Below are positions 33,565 to 46,200 of a DNA stretch of 64,000 bases, piece after piece; within the stretch, counting starts at the first letter, position 1, and the number at the start of each line of letters is the position of its first letter. The notes beneath the pieces are model-generated. The model was not told the DNA's origin and did not search any database. It saw only the letters and a program-made list of their open reading frames with translations. The stretch is from Siphlonurus alternatus. Lineage: Eukaryota; Arthropoda; Insecta; Ephemeroptera; Siphlonuridae. Position numbers and translations under genes: made by a program. The DNA is taken from assembly GCA_949825025.1 (NCBI GenBank), contig OX463778.1:26903551-26967550 (forward strand), in the 5' to 3' direction.

Positions 33565-35125
33565 TTGTTATGCAAGCTATATAAATATGGTATATACGTG
33601 GCTCATTCTTGGACCAATATTATATTTTTGATATGCATAAATGATAATGTTATAATTATGCTGAATGCTTCAATATATAATGCTCATTTTATTTACTCAC
33701 AGCCTGAAATAACATGTCGCGGGCTTTGCTTTTTCCGATATGATCACAACTATAAGAAATTATCAACTTTAAATGAGCAAAGCCCGAAATAAAACTCCCT
33801 TCCGGGCTTTGCTTTTTCTGGTTGGATCACTAAAATCAATAAAATTCAATAGACTGAAAATTGTAGGCAATTTTCACCCTCAAGAGTCGAGAAGTAGAGT
33901 TTAAAGATTTATCTTGACTTATAATTTTGCAGCCGTATTTTGAATTCTTTCAAGTGTGGAGATATTACCCACTGTAGATGGGTACGTACCACGCAGGCGT
34001 ACGATAGACCATATGAGACCTTACCAAACTATAATGTACACAGCTCTAATATGTATACATGTATAATATACTATACTTATAAATTATACATTTTATGGAT
34101 AGCAATTTTTTATTTGTTTCACATTCAAATTCAAAATCTTTATTAATTATATTTCTTCCTTCAATCATATTTTCATGTACGTACATGTACGATATATTAT
34201 GATGAGGTTTATAAGACAAGTCAATACTAAAGCTAAACAATCAACAATAATTTCTCATAGCTTATAAAGTTTTTCATAGTCAATGTAGTTTTAACATTAT
34301 ATAGAAACACTTATCTATTCAACATTAATTTTAACATATTTATATTTTCAATTAATACATTAATTTATATCACAGGACAGATTATTACAAATAAAAGTAA
34401 TATCAGTCAGAAAACTAAAAAAAAAGGGCCCTTCTTATACATATATAATAGTCTACATAATTAGGGGTTATTATACTTTACATTTCTATGGTATTATACC
34501 TGCGTTGAACTTCATGTTGTTTGAAATCTGAACATATTCTTGCATCACACTTTTCATAATTGATAAGAATATAAGGTAGGGTTAAAATACACTTTAAATA
34601 TCTTTACATAGAAAGATCTCTTTTTAACAAAAATACATGAGAATTAATACTTTCTTTTGTAAAATAAAAAGTCTATTGATATCCGCGGAGAATGGCCCCA
34701 GCAGAAAACACCATTCTTCAAAAAGGAATAAAAATTAGAAAAATTCAAAGTTTTCAATTTCACATTCATGTCTCGATCAGTTCTCTAATTGTAAGTGCAA
34801 AAATTACAGGTGGCAATTTATTGCACACAAAATCTATATGGCCAATCTACTGCAAATGTTTATCAATTATAATACTCAGTAATTTAATTGATAGTGCTGT
34901 TGTTTTGTTATTTAGTAACTGAAGTAACATATATGCTTTTTCCGTGTATCAACTGAAATTATCCATTAGTAGGCTTTTTATTTTTATTATTTTGAAATCG
35001 GAGTATTTCTGTTTTATTTAAATTAATTAAGATTAATTAAACCAATTAAGGCTATATAAATAGGATTTCACTTTTGACATTGATTTTATTATACAGAATA
35101 TTACTTGACAGTTCATCATCATCAT

Positions 35126-35210
<85 letters not shown>

Positions 35211-36211
35211 GCTATGTTCCACGATATCAATATAGCTTTAATTGGATAAATCCTAGAACGTGCACTACAGATTGTTATCTAAACTGTTAATAAGTATGCT
35301 ATCAATTAATTGAAACAGAGCAGTTTCCTTAGATTTATTTTTTTCTAAATGCATGCTGTAAGAGGAAAAAATCGATGTTTTAAAGTTTTACAGACGTATA
35401 CGAAGATTTTAGGCCTGTTTCTTCCCTTCATGTAAGCCTAGTATTCTGTTGTATTATCAGGGTCCAGTACATCAGCGTAGAAGGCAGCACTATTTTTCCT
35501 TATCTTTTAACATGTAACATATATACGGCATATACTCTCCATTGATACCCCCCCCCCCCCCCCTCACGGCAGTGCAACTGGGCCTAAAACTCCAAAAATC
35601 CCGCGCGGTGCTTCGTCTGTGTGTTTTTAGCATCTGGAATAATAAAAAACCAAAGAATAAGACAATTAACATAAATGATAAATAAATATTATAGACATAT
35701 TTAGTTTAAATTAGTGGTTGTAATTTAGATTGCTTTTATATCAAATAAATAAATTTGGATGATAAGAAAAACATATTACAAACATTTTCCTGTCATATCC
35801 GTAACTTGTCCTTTTTTGAGTTTTAAAACAACTTATCTAGCCTCAATTATAAGCCTTAAGGCGGAGAGGTTCATGGCAGTTAAGATTAAATTAAAATATA
35901 ATTTCAATTGCCATCTTAATTTCCCCTCATTACCTTTAACCTTTTCCTATTATATATATTTATATGTAATATATCCCTAATTATATAATATATATATAAG
36001 CGTTATAAAAAGTTAATTTCCATTTTAAATAATATTATAATATATGCGTAGGTTCTTGATGTGCAATGTAATTATCATATACATTAGATATAATTAGTAT
36101 ATAATATTATGTAAGAGTTTATACGAAGTGAATGTAATGAAAGTCTTATTTTTATGATGTACTTATGATATATAATCTTTTTTATCAGTAAATAAAAGGT
36201 GTAAAAGAAAT
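33565..36211. other. AT-rich intergenic with microsatellites
   Basis: Holds a short direct repeat of CGGGCTTTGCTTTTTC at about 33721 and 33798, with an inverted GCAAAGCCCG between. It also has an 81-bp (TA)n at 35128-35208 and a 16-C run at 35548-35563. No gene is supported. Confidence 0.55.
35128..35208. repeat. (TA)n microsatellite, about 80 bp
   Basis: Uninterrupted TA dinucleotides; the reading frame across it is meaningless. Confidence 0.95.
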
Positions 36212-36571
36212 TTAAGGGTAAGGTAACGCCACCAATGTTTAAAAAAAATCCCTCACACAAAAATTTTGAAAAAAATTTAAAATGTTCTCCTCTACACCCC
36301 CTATCAGTAGCTAAAATATCAGGTATAACTCAATCTAGTTTTTGAGTTATGAATTTTTAAAGTTGACTAATTTAACATGGAAGTTTCATTTCTCCATGTT
36401 AAAGTAGTCAACTTTCATTTAAAAATTTATAACTAAAAAACTAGATCATATTTGTATACCTGATATTTTAGCTACTGATAGGGGGTGTAGAGGAGAACAT
36501 TTTAAATTTTTTTTTCAGAATTTTTGTGTGAGGGATTTTTTTTAACATTGGTGGCGTTACCTTACCCTTAA
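36212..36571. mobile_element. TTAA-flanked foldback MITE, family B copy 2
   Basis: TTAA at 36212-36215 and 36568-36571 borders exact inverted termini GGGTAAGGTAACGCCACCAA. The arms continue with GTTCTCCTCTACA and GTAGCTAAAATATCAGGTAT and fold almost end to end (360 bp). Confidence 0.85.
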
Positions 36572-36662
36572 CGTCATTAATTCAAAGGTAACTTCTGAAA
36601 TACAAGTTAAACTGAAGGTGAGAAAATGAGTATATAGCTTATTTGTTATTAAAATTTAATTT

Positions 36663-36664
<2 letters not shown>

Positions 36665-36728
<64 letters not shown>
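36665..36728. repeat. (TA)n microsatellite
   Basis: About 32 uninterrupted AT/TA units. Confidence 0.95.
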
Positions 36729-36731
<3 letters not shown>

Positions 36732-39075
36732 ATTAAATTATAAAGAGGTAAAATACAAAAATAAAATGCTGAATAATATAATTATGACAGTGCCAATTTT
36801 TTTAATTAAGTTTGTGTTGTTTTAATTAATTTAATTTAAAATAGCAACAATGATGGATGCATTGGTTTTTCTTGGTAAATTAAGAAACATCAAAATTATA
36901 ATTAAAAAAACAAACAAACAATTCCTCAATTATTTATAATCATTTCACTCTTACATTAATTGTATTAAAACTTGACAACTTGATTACAATTATCCAGCAT
37001 GTTTATAAGTACAAATCATTCATTAGAAACACGGGATTTTGTTTCTGCAACATCTTCAATTTAGTAACTGTCTAAACTAAAACAAATTATTCTTAAAATA
37101 AACTTATAATAATTGTAAGCTTGACCGTTGGTGAAATTGCAGCAAAACATAAATTTCATTACATTTATTAAGTTCATTTTTACATTTTATAGCTTTAATA
37201 GGCTTATATTATATGTATGTCCACTCGTCACCTTGTTAATCACCATACTCTGTTATTCGCTTACGGGGCATGGTGATTAACAAGGCCGCAAAGTGAAATT
37301 TCCCGAGGGGTAAATTATTTTGAACTTATATTATTTTGTCACACTAAACTATAGAGAACGTTCAATAAATAATTTAATGAACAACAATTACAAGGTTTGA
37401 TAATCCTTCTATAAATTTTTTTTTCTAATCATCTTAAATATTACTTTTCAACTAACTCAAGACTTAGAAAATTTATATAGAATTTAAAAATACAAACGAT
37501 AAAAAAAGTCAACGTAGCTTAATTGAAACAATAAGACAAGGATAAGGTAACAATTACAAGTCACTCCTGTTGTATAAAGGTTTATTAATCAAAACATCAT
37601 ATTTTTTTTTTACATTGTATTATAATTATAATTTATCATTTGCATCCACAGTTAATAAAATTATACATGTATCATTAATAATAAAAGATTTGATATTAAA
37701 TATACTGAGCATAATATTTTCTTACATCAATTTTAGAGAGGCTCTTTCTTAATTTACTTTCTTATCACCAAGATCGAGTCAGAAGCGGAATTGTTTACAT
37801 TCAATTACAAATATTATTAACGTGAACTAAAAAAGATCAAGATCTTCCCATTCTGCTGCTGATGGGGAATATTTTTTGTGCTAATCAGAATAGCAGCTTC
37901 AGAGCAGCTGCTTCAAATAGCAGAAAAGTAAATTATCAGGCAAAGATCAATTCAATACCATAGAGTATTACAGTAATCTTAGCATTAGGTGTATATCTAA
38001 CACTGTATATGTTACTAAAATTAGGAGAACAAAACAACAATATAAAACTGAAAATAGATTAAGATAATTTATATACATGAATATAATTATGATTATACGA
38101 GGACCATCTTTTGGCACTGTTATAACTCCATGAATTGAGTATTGTTTGCAACAAAGCTGTGGTCCCACGACACAACGGGTGCTGGCGGAACTGCCAATAA
38201 CTTGGAATGTAGTTAGCAGAGCACAGACACAGGATTTAGCAGCAACCTCACTCACAACCACACTGCACTGGAGTATACACAGTATAATCCAGTCTGGCAA
38301 TCAAATTGTATATAAACATTGCTCATGCAGTGAAATAATAAACAAAATTTTATACTTCATCATAATTTAATACTTCAGATTTAAAATAATAATTGTTGCA
38401 AATTTTTTATTTACATTTTATTACATTCTATTTATAACATCTTTATTTAAATCAAAATTACTGAATTTTGAAACTACAAAATTAATGAGTCAGAGCCAAT
38501 ATCAGAGCTAGCACACAAAATAACTTTTTACACAATATCATACAGACATTTGGTTCCCTTTAATTAAAATATTGCTGATGTATTCAAATAGTAAAATATC
38601 AAGAAATAAAGAACGAAAAGATGTGACATTTTTTTTACATTATTGTGGTTCACAAAATACCAGAAATAATAACAAATAACACACAGAAGTACTAGTTATT
38701 GAAGCCAGCCAATGCACAGAAACAACTGCTTTGTTTGATAAAATTATATCAAGATATTTTTAAGTGTGGGGAAGGGAATTTTGAATTAGCAATGAAGGTT
38801 CGTCCAATAACATTAGTTGTTCTCAAATGTTTCAGAAAATTTGTCTCTGCATGGCCTTACAGTGTATGCAGGTTATAACAAAGCAGTTGTAGAGGGGCTG
38901 AGCAAATTATTTTACAGCAACAAATTTCACCATGCCAGTTAGTATTGACAAAGCCCTGCTGCATTGAGTAAGGTGGTGTAATTTTAATCTTATGAAAAAT
39001 CACAATAACAATCATCTATTATCATCACAGTATCGGTCAAAATTGTCCCTGGGAATTAATTGTTGAAAGTAGCTT
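36729..39075. other. AT-rich intergenic downstream of the tetraspanin gene
   Basis: A small hairpin (CCTTGTTAATCACCATAC near 37232 and its near-complement near 37268) lies here. A less AT-rich patch at 38110-38300 carries frames on both strands with no recognisable product. Confidence 0.5.
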
Positions 39076-39081
39076 TTTATT
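39076..39081 (-). terminator. Candidate poly(A) signal of the tetraspanin gene
   Basis: AATAAA on the minus strand, about 450 nt after the stop codon. Variant or more distal sites are possible. Confidence 0.35.
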
Positions 39082-39384
39082 TTACATAAATTACTCAAGC
39101 TTAACATTTTGTGATACAAAATGAGGTTCTCTGAAATGAGTCACCAAAACAAAATGCAAGATTATTTTCTAGTTATCATAGACACAGAATATGTATAAAT
39201 ATATTTTTTTGATCGTTACATTATCTAAAAAATAAAATAAAAGTCTTGGTTTTCCTAATTAAAAACATCACTCCCTTGTAATAATAAAACATCAATTAAA
39301 TCACTTGACACACAATTCTTGTCCAGTACCCCTCACGTTGAAACACAACTCAAACGCGAGTTCACACATTGTTTATGTCTCCTG

Positions 39385-39530
39385 GATCAGGAGCGAGGGC
39401 GGGCCCTCACCGCGGCTGGCATCCCTGGGCCCCCCTAGCAGGGGGGGACGGGCAGGGATCCGGGTTGACCTCCCCACGGAAGGGGGGGCGGCACCCGGCG
39501 AGGCTAGACGGCAGTGGGGGCCCGCAACTG
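39385..39530 (-). other. Very GC-rich start of the tetraspanin 3' UTR
   Basis: Directly after the stop the sequence becomes strikingly GC-rich with several runs of six to seven G or C, in contrast to the AT-rich surroundings. No recognised RNA motif; G-quadruplex potential is plausible. Plus-strand and minus-strand frames here are by-products of composition. Confidence 0.5.
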
Positions 39531-39599
39531 TCAATGCCACTTGGCCTTCTGAGCAAATATATCTGCGCGCAGGTTCTGAGCGAAGCAGATGCCTAATAT
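39531..39599 (-). CDS. Tetraspanin exon 9: C-terminal tail and stop
   Basis: Acceptor GATTGCAG, phase 0. Encodes ILGICFAQNLRADIFAQKAK, then WH and TGA at 39531-39533. ICxAQNLxxDI is the usual TspanC8 C-terminal segment. Confidence 0.9.
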   Translation of the reverse strand: MLGICFAQNLRADIFAQKAKWH

Positions 39600-42500
39600 C
39601 TGCAATCAAAAGATAAAGTTTAGTGGCAAGTTAGCAGTTGAAAAGATGATTAAAAAATATAATATAAATTTAATCTCATTGCATGAATAGTGAGAGTGAG
39701 CACAAATATTTAAGGTTTATTAAACAATGTAATATACATTTAAATGGATATGGTAAGAGTCTATTTGTTGCATCGAGACTACATTTTTCACGAAAATAGG
39801 GAATTTACAAATTTAATTTTGGTTGAAGATTTACATTAAAAATATTAAAATATTGTTGGCATCATGGTGGCTCTATTTACTATGGTGCTGTCACGGATAA
39901 GACCCATGTATAAAACTCAGCCAATCAGAAGGCATATTTTTTGTTATGTGACAGCAATTACGCCCGGTGAATGGATAAAAAGTGGGAAAGTTTACGTACG
40001 AAATTTGAAAATTGGTGATCGTGATAATAGCTACCATGGTTGGTATTACAAAATCACATTTACTTGTATCTCACTGTCAAAAGATGACTGATAAACAGCA
40101 CTGTACCTTGTTAAGAGTCTCAATAGACATTGTTAAACAAAACTCCACACCTCACATAAAAAAAAAAATCTGCTTAACTGCCTGCAAGTTAGGCAACCGA
40201 ATGTGTGTGCATTCTAAACTACTATCACCTGCGAGCTCCAAGATTTTGGGAGAGATATGAACAGCAACTGATCTAATAATTTCATTTGTTTTAAGTGTAC
40301 GAAAATGCACTGGGTTGCGTTGCAATGCTCATAGTCGGTAGAGTGGGGGTGGGTAAGTTTGTTATAATGCCTCATGGTGTACAGATGTCACAAAGGGATC
40401 TACATATACAGTATATCTAATTCGCTGTCATTTAATGCTAAATGAAAACTTAATAAACGCCATCACACAAATATCCCTCAAATTTAGTAGCCGAGGGAAA
40501 GAAAGGTAAACAAAAACTTCAACCCACTAAATTTTCACAAGAACACCCACATGATAAACTTCAGTTGTTGGATTATTACTTTAATTGCTTACATTAGGTA
40601 GAAAAAGTATTTGCAGTCAAGCCTGGAATTAACCACTCCTTATTGTAGCTTCAGTACTGCTCTTACTGTAAATTCAAGCCCTCTCTCTTTTTTAACTTTT
40701 ACACTTAATTTTTATTGAAATAACTAATAAATGGAGTATCAGCCTCATTTTTTTTTTTTTCTTTATTGCAGAAATGGACAGAGGGTTCAAAGTTATGTCA
40801 TATACAGTATAGTATACGGTTATGGTACTGATTTTTTTTCGGTCCAGGAAATATGCTTAAAAAGTTTTGGATTGGTCAGGTTTGTAGATCTACCATACTC
40901 CTTTTTCGGCTATCCTTTTAGAGATGACAGTTGTAACTGACTGGAAAGTCGTGCCTTCAATAATTTTTTTTTTAAATACAGGGGGCTAAAACAAAAAGTG
41001 ACAAAATCAAAATCAGAGTAACATAAGAGTAACATAACTCTGTATTCTATTTCTGTCATAAAAATTTTTAAGGTCGATACTCCATTACAAAATAACTTTT
41101 TATTTCTGCTACCCACGGGGATCTTTTTCCCCCACCCACCCCCTCCCTCTCTTCCCCCCGAGAAAATAATAACCATCCCTACATTGAAGCCAAAAGTAAG
41201 CTCTCTTCAATATATCATCTGCTATAGTTTCCACACCTCATCTCTCCTTGTCAGAATATTTTCTCAAGTCATTTTGTTAATCAGTCTAGTTAAAAATGTC
41301 TTGGATTTTTAGTACAATCATTAACTCATTATCACAAATCCGACTGCACTCTGCACTACTGTATTCCTGCTACTGAGTTTTGATCTATACCTTGGGCTGC
41401 ATCCAGCTTGGCTCTTTGCCACTTATCAACTACACTTCAAAATCACAAGGACTGAGCTACATTAATTATTTAGCAATTTATGGTTATTTTTCATTCTCTT
41501 AATTCTACAATAGCAAAATATTTGTGCCATTGCTACACTATAAACACTATAATATCACTTTATAATAATCAAATGGTTGAATTTATTTCTCCCTATTCCC
41601 CAGCTCGGCGTGAAGTCGCTCCTGTGAAGACCTGCTAGTAGTCGTACCTGAAGGAACGCAGTGCCCACTGCTATCCCAGCTACCAATAGAAGGTTCCTCT
41701 CGAGCCATTCCTCTCCTGCTTGCAAGCAGCCACGCTCAAATATGATTTTGGCCACGTCATAATTCTGTATACAAGATATTGGGAAACTCAGTTTAACCTC
41801 CACTACCACAGTAATAAGGGAGCACACGAGAGTTAGGAATCCCCGACATAGCCAACATCAGTTTAACCTCTGCACGCCTCCTGCCCCGTTACCTGTGCGA
41901 TGGCCATGCCCAGAGCAACCCCTGACACAAGAACCAGGTTAGCTTCCATCCACTCCTCGCCCGTGCGCAGACAGCCACGCTCGTAGATCTGACGGTCGCT
42001 CGGCTGGACACGACACGGGAGTTAGTCAAAAGGCAAGCCACCCTCACAATTAGCCCACACATTTAGTTACGACACCGCAGGGTTGGGGGCATGCTACCAC
42101 AGAGTAAATGCAGGCTATAATCATGCTTTTAATAATAGTTTTGTGTTAGAATTAATATAAATCAAGTTAATTAATGGATACAATAATTTCTTGTTTGATA
42201 CTTATTTAACGGAAAACAATAGCAAAACAATGATTTAAAATTAGTAACAGACAAAGTCTTCTGCTCACTGTTTGTAAGCTAATTAAGTATTGTTGGTAAT
42301 GTCTGTCCAGTGAAACACCTGCAGGACAGTTGTTGTTGATTTACATGTTGAAATGTCAAAAAATTACCACAAATTTAATTATGAAGTTGAAACTGTTAAC
42401 TGCCGCCAACAATGCCATTATGTTCTATGCTCTGGTGGCGAAATCAGGCACTACTGTATATTATATCATTCCATGGTTAACAATCGAAAACAGAGGACAG

Positions 42501-43159
42501 ACATTATAAACAATATTTTGTTGCAACCATTGCGAGCAGAAGACTGCAGACAATATAATAAAATTTGATGCGAAAATATTATGTTAAAATGGAAGCTTGA
42601 CCTCAACACCTTTGATGGATATTGTATTAGTATACAGTTAGTGGGGATAATTATTTAAAAATGTTTTGTTTGGGAGTTGCATGCTTTTAATAACTTTTGG
42701 AGATCTCAAAATAATAAAAAAAAAAAAAAAAAAGAAACAAAGAGAAAATATTTCACTTAAAGACTATTAATCATGAGGTGTCAGGGGAGTTCCAATGTTA
42801 ATTGATACATAACAACAGACACAAAACCATGACCACTTCTTCACACACTCTAAAATTTACATAAAAGTTCACAATAATTTAGAGAGAAAGAAAAAAAAAA
42901 ACATAAAAATTTAACATTAAAAAGTGAATACAGTAAAAATTCGTAATTACGCAACTTGTTAGGTAAACTTAATTTTGAGTAAAGGAGATTGCAGTCTCGT
43001 AAAAAATAATAAGCATTGCAGGTATCGGAAAACTAGATATACAAGGTAATACACAAAAGGTAAACCTCATTTCCTAGGTCCGTTGATTTTACGTAATACC
43101 AAGTTTTTACTGTACATAAAAAGAAAAGGATAAATTGCAACATGGCAGTAATTTTTCTA

Positions 43160-43201
<42 letters not shown>

Positions 43202-46200
43202 ATTATCAATTCACAAACACAACTAGGCAATTTCAAATTTAAAAATATAAAAATATATGTAGATGAAATATTACATAATAAGTCAAACATTTACCAGTCT
43301 ACATCACATGAAGCCTTTCAGTCAATTTTTTGGTTTAAAATATATAATAAGTCATACATTATCAACTTAAATTGCAAATCAAAAAATGATCATATAAAGT
43401 GAAACGCTATAGTTTGTTGCAACATTCTGGGATGTCATGCACCGACAAGCACTACTTACATAGCCAGCCTTTCTTACATCATATCCGCACTGCTTGTTCT
43501 TGATGATCTCCTGAAACAGAGCAGTGGGCCCTGGTTAGCTGCAGCTGACCAAGCAAAGATCCTCCGTGGGAGGGAGGATATTGCATCATAGCAATGACAT
43601 TGGTAACTGAGAATGTAGAATGTGAGAAAGGTTTATACAATCGTTGTCACATGAAAGGTATGTAGAGAATCTGGTAACTCATGAATGTAAACGTTAGTAG
43701 CGTATGTTTTAAGTACACTATAACTTCAAGATAAAAAATCTATCTTTCACACGACGGCAATTAGCCAAAATTTTCTGAAGTCTTCATTGGCAAAAGGGGG
43801 GAAATTAGTGTCATTCTCAACTGATAATATAATTATGCTATTTAACAACAAATTTATTTTATACAATCTGTAATTCTTTAATCTATTGAAAATAAGCATT
43901 TCAGTTTAAGCATAAACATTATTTTTTTGTTAGTTGAAAGTAAATTCTAATAATACAAAGGAAGACTTTAAAAAAATAAATATCCAAGTAAAATAATGGA
44001 CAACATACATGAAAAAATTTTATTGCAGAAATGAATAGATGGTACCAAATTATGCTACTCTGAATTTTTTTCAGTTTTTTTGAGACCTGGAACTATTTTT
44101 AAATAATTAGTGAAAGTCCTGTGATTTCAGTTGGCACCCCTGCAACCTTAATAAAAAGGATATAGAGACTGGACGCCTATTGACGCCTCCAGAGGGCGTG
44201 GCCGCACTTTCAATAATTATTTAAAAATAGTTCTGGGTCTCAAAAAAATCTGAAAAAATTCAGAGTAGCATAATTTAGTACCCTCTATTCATTTCTGCAA
44301 TAAAAAATTTTCATGTATGTTGTCCATTGTAATACACAGTTCCTTCCGTCAAGTAAAATTGATATTTTTGTGTCTTTTCATTCATTTTATGTTTCTTCCA
44401 CATGACGAGTTGTATTTCTAGAAATTTCAAAATACTGAAGCAGTGCATTGCAATGCCTGAGAGGAGCTCGTACGTTTGGCTTGGGCTTGCAGCAGGAGAA
44501 GGGAACGCCACAGGCCTCTCGGCTGCCCACTTCTCGCGACGAGCAGTTGAAGTAGTTGTTGCGGTCCCAGTCCTTAGGCCCCTCAATGCCGCAGCACTGC
44601 AGCTGTAAGAACAACACCAGAATTACACTTTTGTTGACAAAGAGTTAACTATGTAATGTTGGTTGGTTACCAATGGCGGAACTTGTTTTTCAACATTGTT
44701 CACAGTGCTCTCTGGGGCTCCTAATACCCAGTCTGCACGCCAGACAGTTAAGTACCGTTTCTTAGCGGGGCACGTATGTTGCTTGCACAACATTCCGCGG
44801 TCTTAATCACCCCAGCGGAGTATAGACAGCCATAAGCTGCCTTCCTCCTACCAACTCTTTCATCTAGTAGCCAGTCACACCCATTCCAAGTCGCGAAAAG
44901 TCTGCCGTATTCGGGATTTGAACCGGGGACCTCTCGGACGAGAGCCAAGTGTACTAACCACTACACCAAAGAGCAGGTTACTATGTAATGTAACTTTATC
45001 AAGAAAGCAACACATCAACGTGGGTGTTACAAATAACTCAAATTTAACATATGCAGGTAGAGGATTATTTATCAACAATGTAATATCAAACTTTTTTATT
45101 GCTAATCGTTTTACAATTAAAAGGAAAAAAATAATATTTATTTTCCTTGCTTGAACTCCCAGCTTGCTAGAAGTTAATTAATGAAATATAGTTAATATGG
45201 ATGAAATATTAAAATAAGGTAACTGACAAGTAATCCTAGTTATTTTAAATATATATATAAAAAAAAATGCATTATTCAGTAAAGTAGTATATATTTTCTC
45301 CACTCAACAATAAAGTAAAGAATTTACCTCAGATTATTAACTTGAACAAATAGATTCAAGCAACAGAATTGAGAAGTTGAGCATCTAAAATATTTTCATA
45401 TCATGTAAAAAAGAGAAATTAATTTAAAATTTTTGTATATTTTAATTTGTAATCGTTTGGTAAATTCCATTAAACATCAGGCAAAAGATTGCTGATTGTT
45501 TGGATTGAAGTATTGAAGCTACACAAGGTATTAATTGATTGAACAATTACAATATTAATTACAATTTAAAAATTAATTGACAACAGTAGAAATTTAATGG
45601 CTTGATTAATTAATTCAATGATTTAATTTATTTAGCATTGGAATTTTTGAGTGCGTTTGAATTCACGGGCCAGCCCGGGCTGGCCCGGGCTGGATAAAAT
45701 GGCGGTGACCTTGGTCGCCTGGTATGAAACGTCATAATTTCGTCATAATTAGTTCCCAGTCCGTCCGCTAGGTCTCAGGCGCACTGTAGAGTCCGCCCGC
45801 GTCAGCCTGGGCCAGCCAGGAAGTGACGTCATGAGAGGAGGAAAAATGGCCGCCGGGCTGGCCCCACTTGACGACAAAAAACGCTTCAGCCCAGGCCAGC
45901 CCGGGCTGGCCCGTGAATTCAAACGCACTCTTTTATTACATAAAATTAGAAAACATTTAAATGAATTTATATAACCAATTCAATGCCAATACCATTATCA
46001 AGGTTACACAAAAAATCTCTCTTCACGCTTGAAAAATATAGCCAAGGAAATAATTTGGGAGGTGGAAGGTACGAACCCAGTCCTCCTGGATCCAGTCGAT
46101 GAGGTTCTGTTGGTCAGGGTCCTCGCGATAGTGGATGATGAATGCTTGGAAGCCCCCAGTTGCCTGGGCCTTAATCTGCAAAACATCCAAAGTCAGCATA

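Noticed and set aside
35105..35290. Ile-Tyr repeat proteins from (TA)n tracts (also 25557-25757 and 36643-36825)
   Set aside because: Microsatellite translation artefacts.
39305..39616. Plus-strand GC-rich frame of 103 codons
   Set aside because: Antisense to the tetraspanin last exon and its GC-rich 3' UTR; low-complexity composition, no domain.
44896..44974. Functional tRNA-Glu gene
   Set aside because: A and B boxes and anticodon arm are present, but the T stem is mismatched and no closed acceptor stem is seen; it continues into a SINE body.
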